This document shows positions 16,918-27,618 of a stretch of DNA of 64,000 bases, piece by piece. Position numbers and translations under genes: made by a program. The notes under the pieces are model-generated. The model was not told the origin of the DNA and ran no database searches. It saw only the letters and a list, made by a program, of their open reading frames with translations. Source of the DNA: Amphibacillus cookii (GTDB lineage Bacteria > Bacillota > Bacilli > Bacillales > Amphibacillaceae); contig NZ_JAFBDS010000010.1 in the NCBI RefSeq assembly GCF_016908375.1, positions 98,811 to 162,810 of the forward strand, in the 5' to 3' direction. Numbering within the stretch: the stretch's first letter is position 1; the number at the start of each line of letters is the position of its first letter.

Positions 16918-18768
16918 ATGGCAAAAGATTTTACTAATTTAGCTAAAACGATTGTATCACATGTCGGCGGCGAACAGAATATTGTTAGTTTATATCATTG
17001 CATTACACGGTTAAGATTTAATCTTAAAGACACAAAAATTGCAAAAGAAAATAAAGAAAAGATTCAACAATTAAATGGGGTTCTTTCTGTAATCGAGGGA
17101 AACGGTCAGTTTCAAGTCGTTATTGGAAATGATGTATCCGAGGTTTTTCAATCCATTATGAAAACCTACACTATTAAGAATGCATTAGAAGATGGAAGCG
17201 AAAGTAGTGAAAGTGAAGAAAAACATGGTAATGTTATTATTAGATTTTTTAATGTTCTGTCATCTATTTTTAATCCCATCATTATTACGCTCGCTGGAGC
17301 AGGGATGTTAAAAGCACTACTAGTTGTCTTAACAACTTACAACCTTTTAGATGCAGAGGGAAGCACTTATAAAATACTTTCAGCCGCGGGAAATAGTGTG
17401 TTTTACTTCTTACCCATTTTTCTAGCGATAAGTGCTGCACGAATTTTTAAGGTTAATATGTTTATTTCATTAGCCATCATCGCAGCACTACTTGAACCAA
17501 ATTTCACAGGAATGATTACCGAAACGGGAGTTACCGTAGATTTTCTAGGCATTCCAGCCGTATTAATGGGCTACTCCGGTACAGTTATTCCTGCAATCGT
17601 TTCCATTTATGTTTATTCACATGTTGAGCGTCTACTTAAAAGAATTATACCAAAGAGTATGGAGATTTTCGCTCTCTCCTTGATTGCACTTTTGATCATG
17701 GTACCTCTCACCGTTCTAGTCATTGGCCCGATCGGTGTTATGCTTGGTGATGGGTTAGGGACAGTCATGAACACCATCAGTGACACGAGTGGGTTACTAG
17801 CTGGTCTACTAATTGGAGGGGGTTGGACTTTCTTAGTTATGATCGGCATCCATTGGGGTGTTGTCCCAATTATGGTAAATAATCTTACCCTTTATGGATA
17901 CGATACCCTGCGTCCTATGATTGCTGCCGCTACCTTTGCTAGTGCAGGTGTTGCATTAGGGGTGTTCCTGAGGTCTAGAAATAAACATACAAAAGGTTTG
18001 GCCTTATCTTCAATTTTCCCAGCTCTTTTGGGTGGTATTACCGAGCCGATTGTCTATGGATTATCGATAAAATATAAAAAACCTCTCATTGCGCAAACAA
18101 TTGTCGGTGCACTTGCAGGAGCATTTATGGGAGCGATGCAAACAAAAGCAATTGTCTATGTCTTCCCAGCACTCACAACTCTACCGGCCTTTTTTGGTGA
18201 CACCTTTGGTTATTATCTTATAGGAATTACTGCTGCCTTTTTCGGAACAGCTATTTTAACCTATATTTTAGGACTTGGAGAAGTCGGAAAACAAGAAGAA
18301 AGAACAAAAGAAGCATCCAATAAACTTAATGTACTTGTTCCTGTCGATGGACAAGTTATAACGCTAGATGATGTAAATGATCAAGTGTTTTCTTCTAGAG
18401 CTACGGGAGATGGGTTGGCTGTATATCCGTCAAATGGCGAACTCGTATCCCCCGTAACTGGTAATGTTGTTACTGTTTTCCCTACAGGGCATGCTCTTGG
18501 AATAAAAACGGATTCAGGCACTGAAATTCTTGTTCATATAGGACTAGATACAGTTAATCTTGATAAAAGTATTTTTAACATTTCTGTAAATGCAGGTGAA
18601 AGAGTAACTCGTGGTCAGAAAATAGGTGAATTTGATCTGGATGCAATTAAAGAAGCAGGGTACGACCCAACAACCATTCTTGTTTTCACCAGTCAAATTA
18701 AAGAAGAAGATTTCGAAGTTGTTGATAAAGATGAGCAAAACGTAACTGAACTGACTAAGATTAACTGA
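16918..18768 (+). CDS. Beta-glucoside PTS permease EIIBCA
   Basis: 616-aa PTS permease with all three domains: EIIB (about 1-90) with the active Cys 28 in LYHCITRLRF; EIIC (about 105-460) with about ten TM segments and GITEPIVYG; EIIA (about 475-616) with the active His in ILVHIGLDTVNL near 542. It imports and phosphorylates aryl- or oligo-beta-glucosides (BglF/BglP type). The partner 6-phospho-beta-glucosidase is convergent at 19369. The regulator is RpiR-type and not the usual LicT antiterminator, and no RAT-terminator was seen in the leader. Confidence 0.93.
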   Translation: MAKDFTNLAKTIVSHVGGEQNIVSLYHCITRLRFNLKDTKIAKENKEKIQQLNGVLSVIEGNGQFQVVIGNDVSEVFQSIMKTYTIKNALEDGSESSESEEKHGNVIIRFFNVLSSIFNPIIITLAGAGMLKALLVVLTTYNLLDAEGSTYKILSAAGNSVFYFLPIFLAISAARIFKVNMFISLAIIAALLEPNFTGMITETGVTVDFLGIPAVLMGYSGTVIPAIVSIYVYSHVERLLKRIIPKSMEIFALSLIALLIMVPLTVLVIGPIGVMLGDGLGTVMNTISDTSGLLAGLLIGGGWTFLVMIGIHWGVVPIMVNNLTLYGYDTLRPMIAAATFASAGVALGVFLRSRNKHTKGLALSSIFPALLGGITEPIVYGLSIKYKKPLIAQTIVGALAGAFMGAMQTKAIVYVFPALTTLPAFFGDTFGYYLIGITAAFFGTAILTYILGLGEVGKQEERTKEASNKLNVLVPVDGQVITLDDVNDQVFSSRATGDGLAVYPSNGELVSPVTGNVVTVFPTGHALGIKTDSGTEILVHIGLDTVNLDKSIFNISVNAGERVTRGQKIGEFDLDAIKEAGYDPTTILVFTSQIKEEDFEVVDKDEQNVTELTKIN

Positions 18769-18822
18769 TATTTACCGTCAATTCGGAGTATCTCCTTCTA
18801 CAAGGGAGTTGCTAATCAGATT

Positions 18823-18963
18823 TGAACTGCCCCCTGTCAAGTAGACAGTGGAAATAATAAAAAGAATCTAAGTGGCTTTAGCTCTATATTCCATAGGGCT
18901 AAGGCCATTAAACCGTTTTTGGTATCTTTTATGATTATAAAAATGGATGTACACATCTATTGC
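18823..18963 (-). mobile_element. IS3-family right-end remnant
   Basis: The last ~28 codons of an IS3-family OrfB can be read on the minus strand (IHFYNHKRYQKRFNGLSPME, stop at 18868). Upstream codons are frameshifted and soon stop. The IS end TGTCTACTTGACAGGG lies at 18830-18850. The left part of the element is gone. Confidence 0.85.
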
Positions 18964-19149
18964 CTAATCTCTTCATCCATCATCTCACCTCTCAATAAGC
19001 GTAATATGAATTGGACAAAAACTATCGAAAAAATAGAATGCCATCCACTGTTGGGGAATGCCATTCTATTTTCTCTAATTCAATATCTTTACTGTCTAAC
19101 CAAATGGTCTTAAACTAATTTTAGCGCAAGTCCTTTTTTATATCACATA

Positions 19150-19365
19150 TTAATCTAAATCTGGACCAATCGCTTTTATCGCCTTGTTATACCAATCAAA
19201 ATGATGACTTCTTGACAATTTCCCATCCCCAATTCGGAGTAGATTTATCAAAAATCTACACCTCAGTGACGGATAACCCTTTCCCACCTTGATCGAATTC
19301 ACCCTCTACTTGATTGGTAGCTGTAGCTCCTCCCCATAAATATCCCCCGGGAAGTGACTACTCAT
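19150..19365 (-). pseudogene. Internally deleted GH1 6-phospho-beta-glucosidase gene
   Basis: The minus strand starts at ATG 19365 with the N-terminus of a GH1 enzyme (FPGGYLWGGATATNQVEGEF) and, after an in-frame stop, ends with a GH1 C-terminus (HHFDWYNKAIKAIGPDLD, stop at 19150). Only about 70 of about 475 codons remain, so about 1.2 kb was lost internally. It lies directly downstream of the intact GH1 gene, so the region once held two tandem paralogues. Confidence 0.85.
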
Positions 19366-19368
19366 TTT

Positions 19369-21224
<1,856 letters not shown>

Positions 21225-21402
21225 TTAATAGCGGGGTAATACACGTAGCCTTAATCGATCATATCATTTAAGACCAAATGCACGACACTTAATAAACTTA
21301 GTCTGGTTGTTTAACCCTTTTACAAACCCGTTGTTATAGCCAGAGGCCAAGCTGTTTAGAACTTCTGATTGCCAATTTTTGAGCGGATCAATGGCTTGGA
21401 TA
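21225..21402 (-). mobile_element. ISL3-family transposase C-terminal remnant
   Basis: The minus strand encodes ASGYNNGFVKGLNNQTKFIK followed by CRAFGL, the hallmark C-terminus of ISL3-family transposases, interrupted by an in-frame TGA and ending at 21225. The rest is missing; a dispersed repeat copy abuts its 5' side. Confidence 0.8.
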
Positions 21403-21450
21403 AAACCAACCTTCAATCAGTGGACATTTTCGTTCTTCTCCCACTGATGG
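21399..21450 (+). repeat. Dispersed intergenic repeat, copy 4 (5' block only)
   Basis: GATAAAACCAACCTTCAATCAGTGG and the following TTTTCGTTCTTCTCCCACTGATGG match the first 50 bp of copy 2. The junction lies inside the ISL3 transposase remnant, showing that the repeat arrived at, or replaced part of, an IS. Confidence 0.8.
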
Positions 21451-21476
21451 TCTTCTTTGAAAAATCATATTTATTA

Positions 21477-21845
21477 TCATCTCCAAAACGTCGAACAATT
21501 GGCTTTATCCGATATATTAAAATCAATTATCTTTTCTAATAGTAGATAGTCTAACTCTTTATTCCACGGCATACGAATCAATTCTTTTGTATGATCATAT
21601 CCAGCTTTTTTAATGTCTTCTTCTACATGTTGAATAGCCACTTGCTCAGGAGCGACCGCTAAATGCTTCTTAGCCACACTGAATCCAATAATAAAAGTTC
21701 CATGATCAGTAAACATCGGTTGATTCCATTTCATTTCTATTTTTAGATTAGGATACTTATCTTTTACCCAGTTCAACACTTCTTCTATACGTTCACGATG
21801 CGAATCATTAGCAATACCCTCTATAAAAGCTTGTAATTCTGACAT
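21477..21845 (-). CDS. DUF1801 protein, YdhG/Fra (frataxin-like) type
   Basis: 122-aa cytoplasmic protein with the DUF1801 pattern: MKWNQPMFTDHGTFIIGFSVAKKHLAVAP in the centre and a C-terminal amphipathic region. B. subtilis members of this group (YdhG/Fra) are proposed iron chaperones for Fe-S or haem biosynthesis; that role is inferred here. AGGAGGT lies 7 nt before the ATG. It follows the DUF2200 gene by 23 bp and is probably cotranscribed with it. Confidence 0.82.
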   Translation of the reverse strand: MSELQAFIEGIANDSHRERIEEVLNWVKDKYPNLKIEMKWNQPMFTDHGTFIIGFSVAKKHLAVAPEQVAIQHVEEDIKKAGYDHTKELIRMPWNKELDYLLLEKIIDFNISDKANCSTFWR

Positions 21846-21868
21846 ATGAATACCTCCTAAATGAAAAT

Positions 21869-22222
21869 TTATTGTTTTCGTAGTATTTTCTCCATCTTTT
21901 TTCCCTTGGCTAACTCATCGACCAGCTTATCCAAGTAACGAATTTCCTGCATCGTTGGCTCCTCGATATCTTCCACGCGGACACCACAGATCACACCCTT
22001 GATTAATGACCGTGAAGGATTCAATTGAGGTGCTTCTTCAAAGAAAGTTTCAAAGTTTGTCTGCTGTTCCAGTTGTGCCTCTAACTCTTCTAGATTATAC
22101 CCTGTTAACCAACAGATAATCTCATCGACCTCTGCTTTCGTACGCCCTTTTTTCTCCGCCTTGGCAATATAATGAGGATATACGCTTGCAAAACTCATGG
22201 TGTAGATTTTATGCTTTGTCAT
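21869..22222 (-). CDS. DUF2200 family protein
   Basis: 117-aa protein matching the DUF2200 family throughout ([34 protein letters not shown], ending KKMEKILRK). No biochemical function is known. The ATG at 22222 gives the conserved N-terminus MTKHKIY; a start seven codons upstream is possible but less like the family. It is first in a two-gene unit with the DUF1801 gene. Confidence 0.85.
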   Translation of the reverse strand: MTKHKIYTMSFASVYPHYIAKAEKKGRTKAEVDEIICWLTGYNLEELEAQLEQQTNFETFFEEAPQLNPSRSLIKGVICGVRVEDIEEPTMQEIRYLDKLVDELAKGKKMEKILRKQ

Positions 22223-22409
22223 GATCGTTTTCATTCCTTTCATTATAGTATAGTGTTGCTTATTATAATAAAAAATTCATATGTCTTCATATACGGATTT
22301 GACATGACTACAATCAGTATACCATGAGTGGCATTTCTAATTTGTTTAAGCATAGCTCCGCTAATTTTCTCCCATTCATGATAGTTACCAATAAATTAAC
22401 AATGTAAAG

Positions 22410-22451
22410 AAACACCTTCGATAAAGTGCTCCTTTTAAATCGAAGGTGTTT
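22410..22451. terminator. Bidirectional terminator-like hairpin
   Basis: A perfect 13-bp inverted repeat AAACACCTTCGAT / ATCGAAGGTGTTT. It probably ends the minus-strand sigma/anti-sigma transcript that comes from the right. Confidence 0.75.
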
Positions 22452-22492
22452 TAAAGTGAGTGACATTTTCCATAAAATTCTTTATTGCTTCA

Positions 22493-22655
22493 CATAAAAC
22501 GAACCTTCAATCAGCAGACGGAAGGCTGCAGAATGTAGGTCATGCAGACGTTGCCACAGGACGTGGCGACCTTAGTCTGTAATCCTTCTTAAAGATGTGG
22601 CGGTTTTAGTCTACAATCTTACCACCCACTAATGACGGAGGGTTATCTGTGATAA
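22493..22655 (+). repeat. Dispersed intergenic repeat, copy 5, overlapping a gene end
   Basis: Starts ATAAAACGAACCTTCAATCA and ends GGTTATCTGTGATAAA, with the same inserted block as copy 3 (GACGTTGCCACAGGACGTGG and AAAGATGTGGCGGTTTTAGT). Its last 13 bp lie inside the anti-sigma gene and supply its stop codon. Confidence 0.88.
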
Positions 22656-23713
22656 ATTCGAAATGATTCTAACTCAAGCTCATCCCAACTGTAATCCCAA
22701 TTTTCTTCATAGTAGCTTATGTGAAGTATTGGTTTCACTTCAATATATTCTATATCCTCAGCAAAGACAGGCATCGTAACGGTCGTATTAGCGTAGACGT
22801 GCCCTTCTTGATGATGATTTGGATAATAAATATTGCCTAAATCATCAATGATTTGATAATTTACGTAAAAATCATGGAAATCGAGCTGCTCTCTGAGTCT
22901 TGCCAAATGGATTGCATGAGAAAATGAAAAATAACTAGAAATAGGTGTCAGTATCATATCATTAAATTGAATATCGATAAATTCATCGTTAACAACTTGT
23001 TGATTAATCTCAATCTTTTCATTATCAATAAGATCCAAGTTAAACGCGATCGACCAGTTCCCTTCTATCGTTTCTTGTTCTTTAACATCACGCTTATCAT
23101 CTTCCACTTGCTTTGACCAGCTGATCTCTTGACCACGCACCCAAACTTGGATGGAGTCAGCTGGGTCTTCAATGGCTAACTCTACCGTCTCTAAGCCCGT
23201 ATATTGGTTGTCAGCAACCTTACGAACAAAGGAGGGATAAGAACTAATCAGCTCCTTATTACCTTCTACCTCTAAAAAATCCACATACAAATACTCCCCT
23301 AAATCACGATCGGTTCTAATATCGTAAGCCACTGAAATACGTTCACCATCATAAAGGGCATCCGTAACCGTAACCGTTATTCCATTGCTAGAATCGGTTA
23401 AATCAATAGCTGTTAGATAATCAGCTCTATCTCCCATCAACTCAATATCGTCACTACTAAACCAACTGAACATATCACCCACAATCGGAATATTTCTTGC
23501 CACCGTGGGATTAATTAAAGCAAAAATGATATTACTTGCAATAACTAACGTTGTTATAAGGGCAACAAGATAAAGTTTGTTGTTATTTTGTTTGTCTGGT
23601 AACTGATTGAAGACGTGGTGCTTTATTCGTTTAACTTCACTTTCACTGATCGTTTGCTCTTGAAGCGGATCATCTAATTTCAAATCATTAAATATCTTAT
23701 ATAAATTTCCCAT
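22643..23713 (-). CDS. Anti-sigma factor with DUF4179 domain
   Basis: 356-aa membrane protein: a short cytoplasmic N-terminus (about 1-50) that would bind the sigma factor, one TM (about 50-68), and an extracytoplasmic DUF4179-type region (about 85-200) followed by a beta-rich C-terminal domain. It overlaps the upstream ECF sigma gene by 17 bp, the standard sigma/anti-sigma arrangement. The ATG at 23713 is chosen because GGAGG lies 8 nt upstream. Its last residues and stop codon come from a dispersed repeat, so the original C-terminus may have been slightly different. Confidence 0.83.
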   Translation of the reverse strand: MGNLYKIFNDLKLDDPLQEQTISESEVKRIKHHVFNQLPDKQNNNKLYLVALITTLVIASNIIFALINPTVARNIPIVGDMFSWFSSDDIELMGDRADYLTAIDLTDSSNGITVTVTDALYDGERISVAYDIRTDRDLGEYLYVDFLEVEGNKELISSYPSFVRKVADNQYTGLETVELAIEDPADSIQVWVRGQEISWSKQVEDDKRDVKEQETIEGNWSIAFNLDLIDNEKIEINQQVVNDEFIDIQFNDMILTPISSYFSFSHAIHLARLREQLDFHDFYVNYQIIDDLGNIYYPNHHQEGHVYANTTVTMPVFAEDIEYIEVKPILHISYYEENWDYSWDELELESFRIYHR

Positions 23714-24263
23714 AAAACAAACCTCCAAGCGCTTTTTTATTTAACACTTTCTTGCCTCGATATAACCGGTTATCAACGGCTGCTTTACTAAGGTTTAACT
23801 TTTCAGCAATTTCTTGATTCGACATCTCCAAAAAATATTTCATAATGAAAATTTTTCGATCAACTGCTTTTAGGTTAGATAATTTGTTCAAGAGCTGATC
23901 TGTCGTTTCTTGCTTCATTACACTAGCTTCAGCCGATTCAACATAGCTGACGCCTTCATCCAATTCAGTAAAGATTGGCATACGATGCCATTCCCTTTGT
24001 TTATCAACTGCTTTGAACTTCGCAATCGTACACAGCCATTTTCCAAAATCGTCTTTGTCACCTTTAAAGTGCTTAATATTGGTGTATGCTCCAATGAACA
24101 CATCACTTATACACTCTTCAACCAAATAATAGTCTTTATATGCCTTTAATGTATTAACAACGACACCTTTAACAAGACCAGCGTATTGATCGACAACATA
24201 TTCAAGTGCGTCGGGATTCCCTTTTTTCATCTGCTTAATAAAATTAGCATCCGATATTTGCAT
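23697..24263 (-). CDS. ECF RNA polymerase sigma factor
   Basis: 188 aa with region 2 (about 20-90, ECISDVFIGAYTNIKHFKGD and KWLCTIAKFKAVDKQRE) and region 4 HTH (about 120-175, MSNQEIAEKLNLSKAAVDNRLYRGKK). It redirects RNA polymerase to stress promoters when released by the DUF4179 anti-sigma protein encoded next to it. GGAG lies 8 nt before the ATG. The signal is not evident. Confidence 0.92.
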   Translation of the reverse strand: MQISDANFIKQMKKGNPDALEYVVDQYAGLVKGVVVNTLKAYKDYYLVEECISDVFIGAYTNIKHFKGDKDDFGKWLCTIAKFKAVDKQREWHRMPIFTELDEGVSYVESAEASVMKQETTDQLLNKLSNLKAVDRKIFIMKYFLEMSNQEIAEKLNLSKAAVDNRLYRGKKVLNKKALGGLFYGKFI

Positions 24264-24280
24264 GGTAAAAACTCCTTTTC

Positions 24281-24425
24281 ATACAGCGAACCTTCAATCA
24301 GTGGTTATTTCCGGTCTTCGCCCACTTACGGGTAGCTAAGTAGCTCAGAACCTCCGTTGTCTCCCACCTAAATAGATAAGCGCTACTCTCCATTTTGAGG
24401 CAGGCATTTTTCAGTCTATGATAAA
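24281..24425 (+). repeat. Dispersed intergenic repeat, copy 6
   Basis: Starts CATACAGCGAACCTTCAATC and ends with a degraded CAGTCTATGATAAA. The middle blocks (CCCACTTACGGGTAGCTAAG and CTACTCTCCATTTTGAGG) match copy 2. It lies directly upstream of the ECF sigma start, so it may be part of its 5' region. Confidence 0.82.
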
Positions 24426-24545
24426 GGCCTTTATACTTTAATTATCGAACAATCAGCCCAATTGTTCTCATTTTTTTATTTAACTAAGTCATTTTCAATA
24501 TATTGCGCCTTGTTCTCGTTCTTTTCTTAACACCTAATTACTACC

Positions 24546-24582
24546 AAAAATTAACCCTGTCCTCATATGAGGACAGGGTTAA
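24546..24582 (-). terminator. Terminator of the ASCH-domain gene
   Basis: A perfect palindrome TTAACCCTGTCCTCAT / ATGAGGACAGGGTTAA is followed by a T-run on the minus strand. Confidence 0.93.
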
Positions 24583-24608
24583 AATAAATGAAAATTTGAT
24601 CGTATCTT

Positions 24609-25067
24609 TCATTGCTTATATATGATCTTAAACCGTTCACAAACCACAGGAATTTTATGATGAAACGTTTGATTGACCTTTTCAAGTTCATTTCTAAAAA
24701 ATCGTTCATGAACCTCACACCAATACCTTAATGTACGGTCACCTTCCCCCTCTAAATATGCGTGTTCTGCTGTCACTTCATCGAATGGAACGACTTCTAC
24801 TGATGTTGTCTCTGCTATCGCAACAGCATTCCCATCTCCATCAAGAATAATATTGAGCTGGCCAACATAAGGAAGCTCCTCTTTTTCCAATTCATATAAC
24901 GTGTAATTTGATGCGGTTGCTGTTTTCGTTCCTTCTCGTACTAATTTCGCTAATGCATCAGCCATTTCTTTTGAATCGCCAAATGCCCATGCTTGATAAT
25001 CATTTGGCACATTCGGATTTATTTTTTTATAATCTTCCCACATTTGAATAATGGAATTCTTTTTCAT
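24609..25067 (-). CDS. ASCH domain protein
   Basis: 152 aa with the ASCH (YqfB-like) pattern: WAFGDSKEMADALAKLVREGTKTATAS near 27, LPYVGQLNIILDGDGN near 69 and an aromatic C-terminus RYWCEVHERFF. ASCH domains are beta-barrels proposed to bind RNA or, in some members, to hydrolyse modified nucleosides; the function here is unknown. It starts 23 bp downstream of the ABC-F gene and probably shares its transcript. Confidence 0.85.
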   Translation of the reverse strand: MKKNSIIQMWEDYKKINPNVPNDYQAWAFGDSKEMADALAKLVREGTKTATASNYTLYELEKEELPYVGQLNIILDGDGNAVAIAETTSVEVVPFDEVTAEHAYLEGEGDRTLRYWCEVHERFFRNELEKVNQTFHHKIPVVCERFKIIYKQ

Positions 25068-25090
25068 ATGATATTCAACCTACTTTCCGC

Positions 25091-26956
25091 TTAATTTCCT
25101 AACTGGTTACATAGCTCTTCCCATTTCTTCTCTAAGTCTTCTTTCTCCTTATATAACTGTTGTAATAATACCACATCATCAGTTTCCAATAACTTTTTGT
25201 CTAACATTTCAACCTTTTGCTCTAATAACACTAAATCACTTTCCAAGTTTTCTTTGCAATTACACTGCTTCTTTTGTTGCTTGGGGTTTTCTTTCTTTTT
25301 CTCCACACGTAACTGCACCGAACCTTCTCTTAATTTGGCCATTTTTTCTCTGGCCCTCGTATAGTTACCTTCAAAGCAATGGACTTTCTTTGATTCTATC
25401 CAATAAATTTTATCAAACAGTTTGTTAAGGAAATAACGATCATGGGATACAGCTAATATACTACCCTGAAAATTTTCAAGGGTTTCTTCTAACACTTCTC
25501 TTGACTCTATATCTAAATGATTCGTTGGTTCATCTAAAATGAGAAAATTAATATCTTGATGCATTAATTGAGCTAATCTTAATCGCATCCGCTCACCCCC
25601 ACTTAGCTGAGAAACTTTTTGAAACACTGCATAGCCATAAAACATAAACCTTGCTAAAATATTCCTGGCTTCACCTTCTGTCACTTTAACCACGTCTCTG
25701 AACAGCTCAATAACCGTTTCATTTTCTATAGTAGAGAAAATATGTTGAGACAAATAGCCTATTTTAACATTGCTACCTATCCGCACCTCTCCTGTATCTG
25801 GATAAAGTTTTTCAAGTATTAATTTGAGTAATGTTGATTTTCCTGCTCCGTTTTCCCCTATTATGGCGGCTCGATCTTGGTACGTCATATGCATATTTAC
25901 ATTCTCAAATAACACCTTGTCATTAAATCGTTTTGAAATGGCTTTAAACATCACCACATCATTTCCACTGCGATTCGAAGCTTCCATCTCCAGATTGATT
26001 TTTTTACGATTTAATACAGGTCTCTTTAACTTCTCAATCCTCTCTAACGCTCTTTCCATGTTCCTTGCTCGCCTGTGAAGGTCTGCATTTGGCGGGCTCG
26101 CTCGGTTTGCCCAATCTCTTAACCGTTTAATCGCTTCTTTCATCTTTTTTATTTTCTTTTGCTGTTCCTCATAGGCTTGAAATTCCCTGAGAAGCTTTTC
26201 TTCTTTCTCTTTGACAAACTCTGTAAAGTTAGTATGATAAGTCGTTATTTCTCCATCTTCCAAATCAATCACCTGGTTGACTACTTCATCAAGAAAATAC
26301 CGATCATGTGAAATAACAAGCACTGTACCTCTGTATTCCTTTAAAAAGTTCCCAAGCCATTCAACTGCCATTAAGTCAAGATGGTTGGTCGGCTCATCCA
26401 ATAACAGCAGATCTGGTTGCTTTAGCAATATTAATCCTAATCCTACCTTTGTTTTTTCTCCCCCACTTAATTGCGAGAAGGACTGATCAAGTAAGAGCTG
26501 AAGATTTAATCCGCAAGCTATTTTTTCAATATTGGCATCTATTTCATAACCCCCACTATTCGCAAACTGATCTTGTAAGCTCCCATATTGTTCAATCAGT
26601 TTTGAACGTTTAGCTTCATTCATTTCTACCCCCATCTCACCCTCTAACCTTTTCATCGTTTCCTCCATCTGCAGTAAGGTGGAAAAAGCTGATTTTAATA
26701 CCTCCTTTACCGTTGTCGACTCATAGCCACCTGGGATTTGCGTAAGATAACCAATAGCAATCCCCTTTTTCCAATGTATTTGACCAGAATCGGGTAAGTC
26801 TTCGCCTGCTAGTAAACGAATCAAAGTCGTTTTTCCGCTCCCATTTCGACCAACGAGACCTACCCGTTGCTTTTCTTTTATTTCAAACGATATATTTTCA
26901 AAAATAGCGTTCCCTCCGTGCATCTTAGCTATTTTATTAACACTACATACGATCAC
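25091..26956 (-). CDS. ABC-F ribosomal-protection ATPase (Vga/Msr/VmlR type)
   Basis: 621-aa soluble protein with two ABC domains and no membrane segments. NBD1 has GRNGSGKTT and LSGGEKTK; an Arg/Lys-rich interdomain linker (about 240-320) reaches the ribosomal A-site/peptidyl-transferase region; NBD2 has GENGAGKST and LSGGERMR. Both Walker B regions read LLDEPTNHLD or LILDEPTNHLD. A C-terminal coiled coil with KQCNCKENLE follows. The size and the regulated leader suggest an antibiotic-resistance member (lincosamide/pleuromutilin/streptogramin type) and not a housekeeping ABC-F; the drug spectrum is inferred. The GTG at 26956 is chosen: AGGAGG lies 8 nt upstream, and the longer frame would translate a terminator hairpin. 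Confidence 0.9.
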   Translation of the reverse strand: MIVCSVNKIAKMHGGNAIFENISFEIKEKQRVGLVGRNGSGKTTLIRLLAGEDLPDSGQIHWKKGIAIGYLTQIPGGYESTTVKEVLKSAFSTLLQMEETMKRLEGEMGVEMNEAKRSKLIEQYGSLQDQFANSGGYEIDANIEKIACGLNLQLLLDQSFSQLSGGEKTKVGLGLILLKQPDLLLLDEPTNHLDLMAVEWLGNFLKEYRGTVLVISHDRYFLDEVVNQVIDLEDGEITTYHTNFTEFVKEKEEKLLREFQAYEEQQKKIKKMKEAIKRLRDWANRASPPNADLHRRARNMERALERIEKLKRPVLNRKKINLEMEASNRSGNDVVMFKAISKRFNDKVLFENVNMHMTYQDRAAIIGENGAGKSTLLKLILEKLYPDTGEVRIGSNVKIGYLSQHIFSTIENETVIELFRDVVKVTEGEARNILARFMFYGYAVFQKVSQLSGGERMRLRLAQLMHQDINFLILDEPTNHLDIESREVLEETLENFQGSILAVSHDRYFLNKLFDKIYWIESKKVHCFEGNYTRAREKMAKLREGSVQLRVEKKKENPKQQKKQCNCKENLESDLVLLEQKVEMLDKKLLETDDVVLLQQLYKEKEDLEKKWEELCNQLGN

Positions 26957-26979
26957 TTTTATTCCTCCTTTTAAAAACA

Positions 26980-27010
26980 AAAAAAGCCATGAGAAGACAT
27001 ACCTTCCCAT
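26980..27010 (-). terminator. Attenuator hairpin 2 just before the ABC-F ribosome binding site
   Basis: On the minus strand CATGGGAAG...CTTCTCATG is followed by a run of seven T, only about 14 nt before the SD of the ABC-F gene. It is an intrinsic terminator inside the leader, so transcription must be antiterminated for the gene to be expressed. Confidence 0.8.
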
Positions 27011-27064
27011 GACCACAGTTTTATATAGAACGTCATAGTCACTTCATTAGCGTTCTATTTCATT

Positions 27065-27096
27065 TAAAAAAGGAGAGCATGAAAATGCCCTCCTTT
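27065..27096 (-). terminator. Attenuator hairpin 1 between leader peptide and ABC-F gene
   Basis: On the minus strand AAAGGAGGGCAT...ATGCTCTCCTTTTTT forms a terminator. It lies about 46 nt after the leader-peptide stop, within range for ribosome stalling to change folding. Confidence 0.82.
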
Positions 27097-27141
27097 CAAC
27101 CGTCTTTTTATCATGTGGGTTAAGAGATGTTTTTCACCGTT

Positions 27142-27270
27142 TTAGTTTGCTATTGAGTTGTTAAAAAAGGACATACGTATCCCGTTAACACCTGCAACAG
27201 CAAATTTTGCACGATTCAAATAGAGGAATTCAATCCAAAAATCGCACAATAAAACAGCTTGATTCAACAT
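27142..27270 (-). CDS. Leader peptide (42 aa) of the ABC-F attenuator
   Basis: ATG at 27270 with GGAGG about 9 nt upstream encodes a 42-residue hydrophobic peptide (starts MLNQAVLLCDFWIEF, contains FAVAGVNGIRMSFFNN) ending in TAA. It lies between a strong promoter and two terminators preceding an ABC-F gene. In vga/msr/vmlR-type genes, drug-stalled ribosomes on such a leader prevent terminator formation. The size and position fit; the stalling codon is unknown. Confidence 0.85.
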   Translation of the reverse strand: MLNQAVLLCDFWIEFLYLNRAKFAVAGVNGIRMSFFNNSIAN

Positions 27271-27306
27271 CTTTATCCCACCTCCGCTTCATTAAAAGTT
27301 AACTCC

Positions 27307-27335
27307 ATTTTATCACTTATCGGATTTTTGTTCAA
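27307..27335 (-). promoter_or_regulatory. Promoter of the ABC-F leader transcript
   Basis: Minus-strand TTGAAC (27330-27335), a 17-bp spacer and TAAAAT (27307-27312) lie about 37 bp upstream of the leader ATG. This is a good sigma-A promoter, expected to be constitutive with control at the attenuator. Confidence 0.8.
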
Positions 27336-27618
27336 TTCGTAAAATTATACGAGGCAAATAATTGATTATTTAGCATGGGAACATATCACTCATTTAGGTG
27401 AAATTTAAAACACAAAGAAGAGGAAATTAAGAGAGGCACATAACATAAAATAATAAGCCGGCTTTCATATCTTAGAGTAATGAAAACCAGCTTTTCACTC
27501 CTAATAATGGAGTGACGTGTATTTTTATCTTTCTATACCACAGAAACGAAGAATGTTTTGAAAACAATAGGCTGTTCCAAAATAGCGCCAATTAGGGAAG
27601 CCTCACAATCAATCTCTA
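27336..27618. other. Intergenic region behind the anti-sigma gene
   Basis: Includes an imperfect hairpin near 27463-27510 (AAGCCGGCTTTCAT / ATGAAAACCAGCTTTT) that may end the anti-sigma transcript. No gene is seen. Confidence 0.5.

Noticed and set aside
26957..27016. Upstream N-terminal extension of the ABC-F gene
   Set aside because: The extra codons lie in a terminator hairpin and T-run, are hydrophobic and unlike the family, and a GTG with a perfect SD follows.
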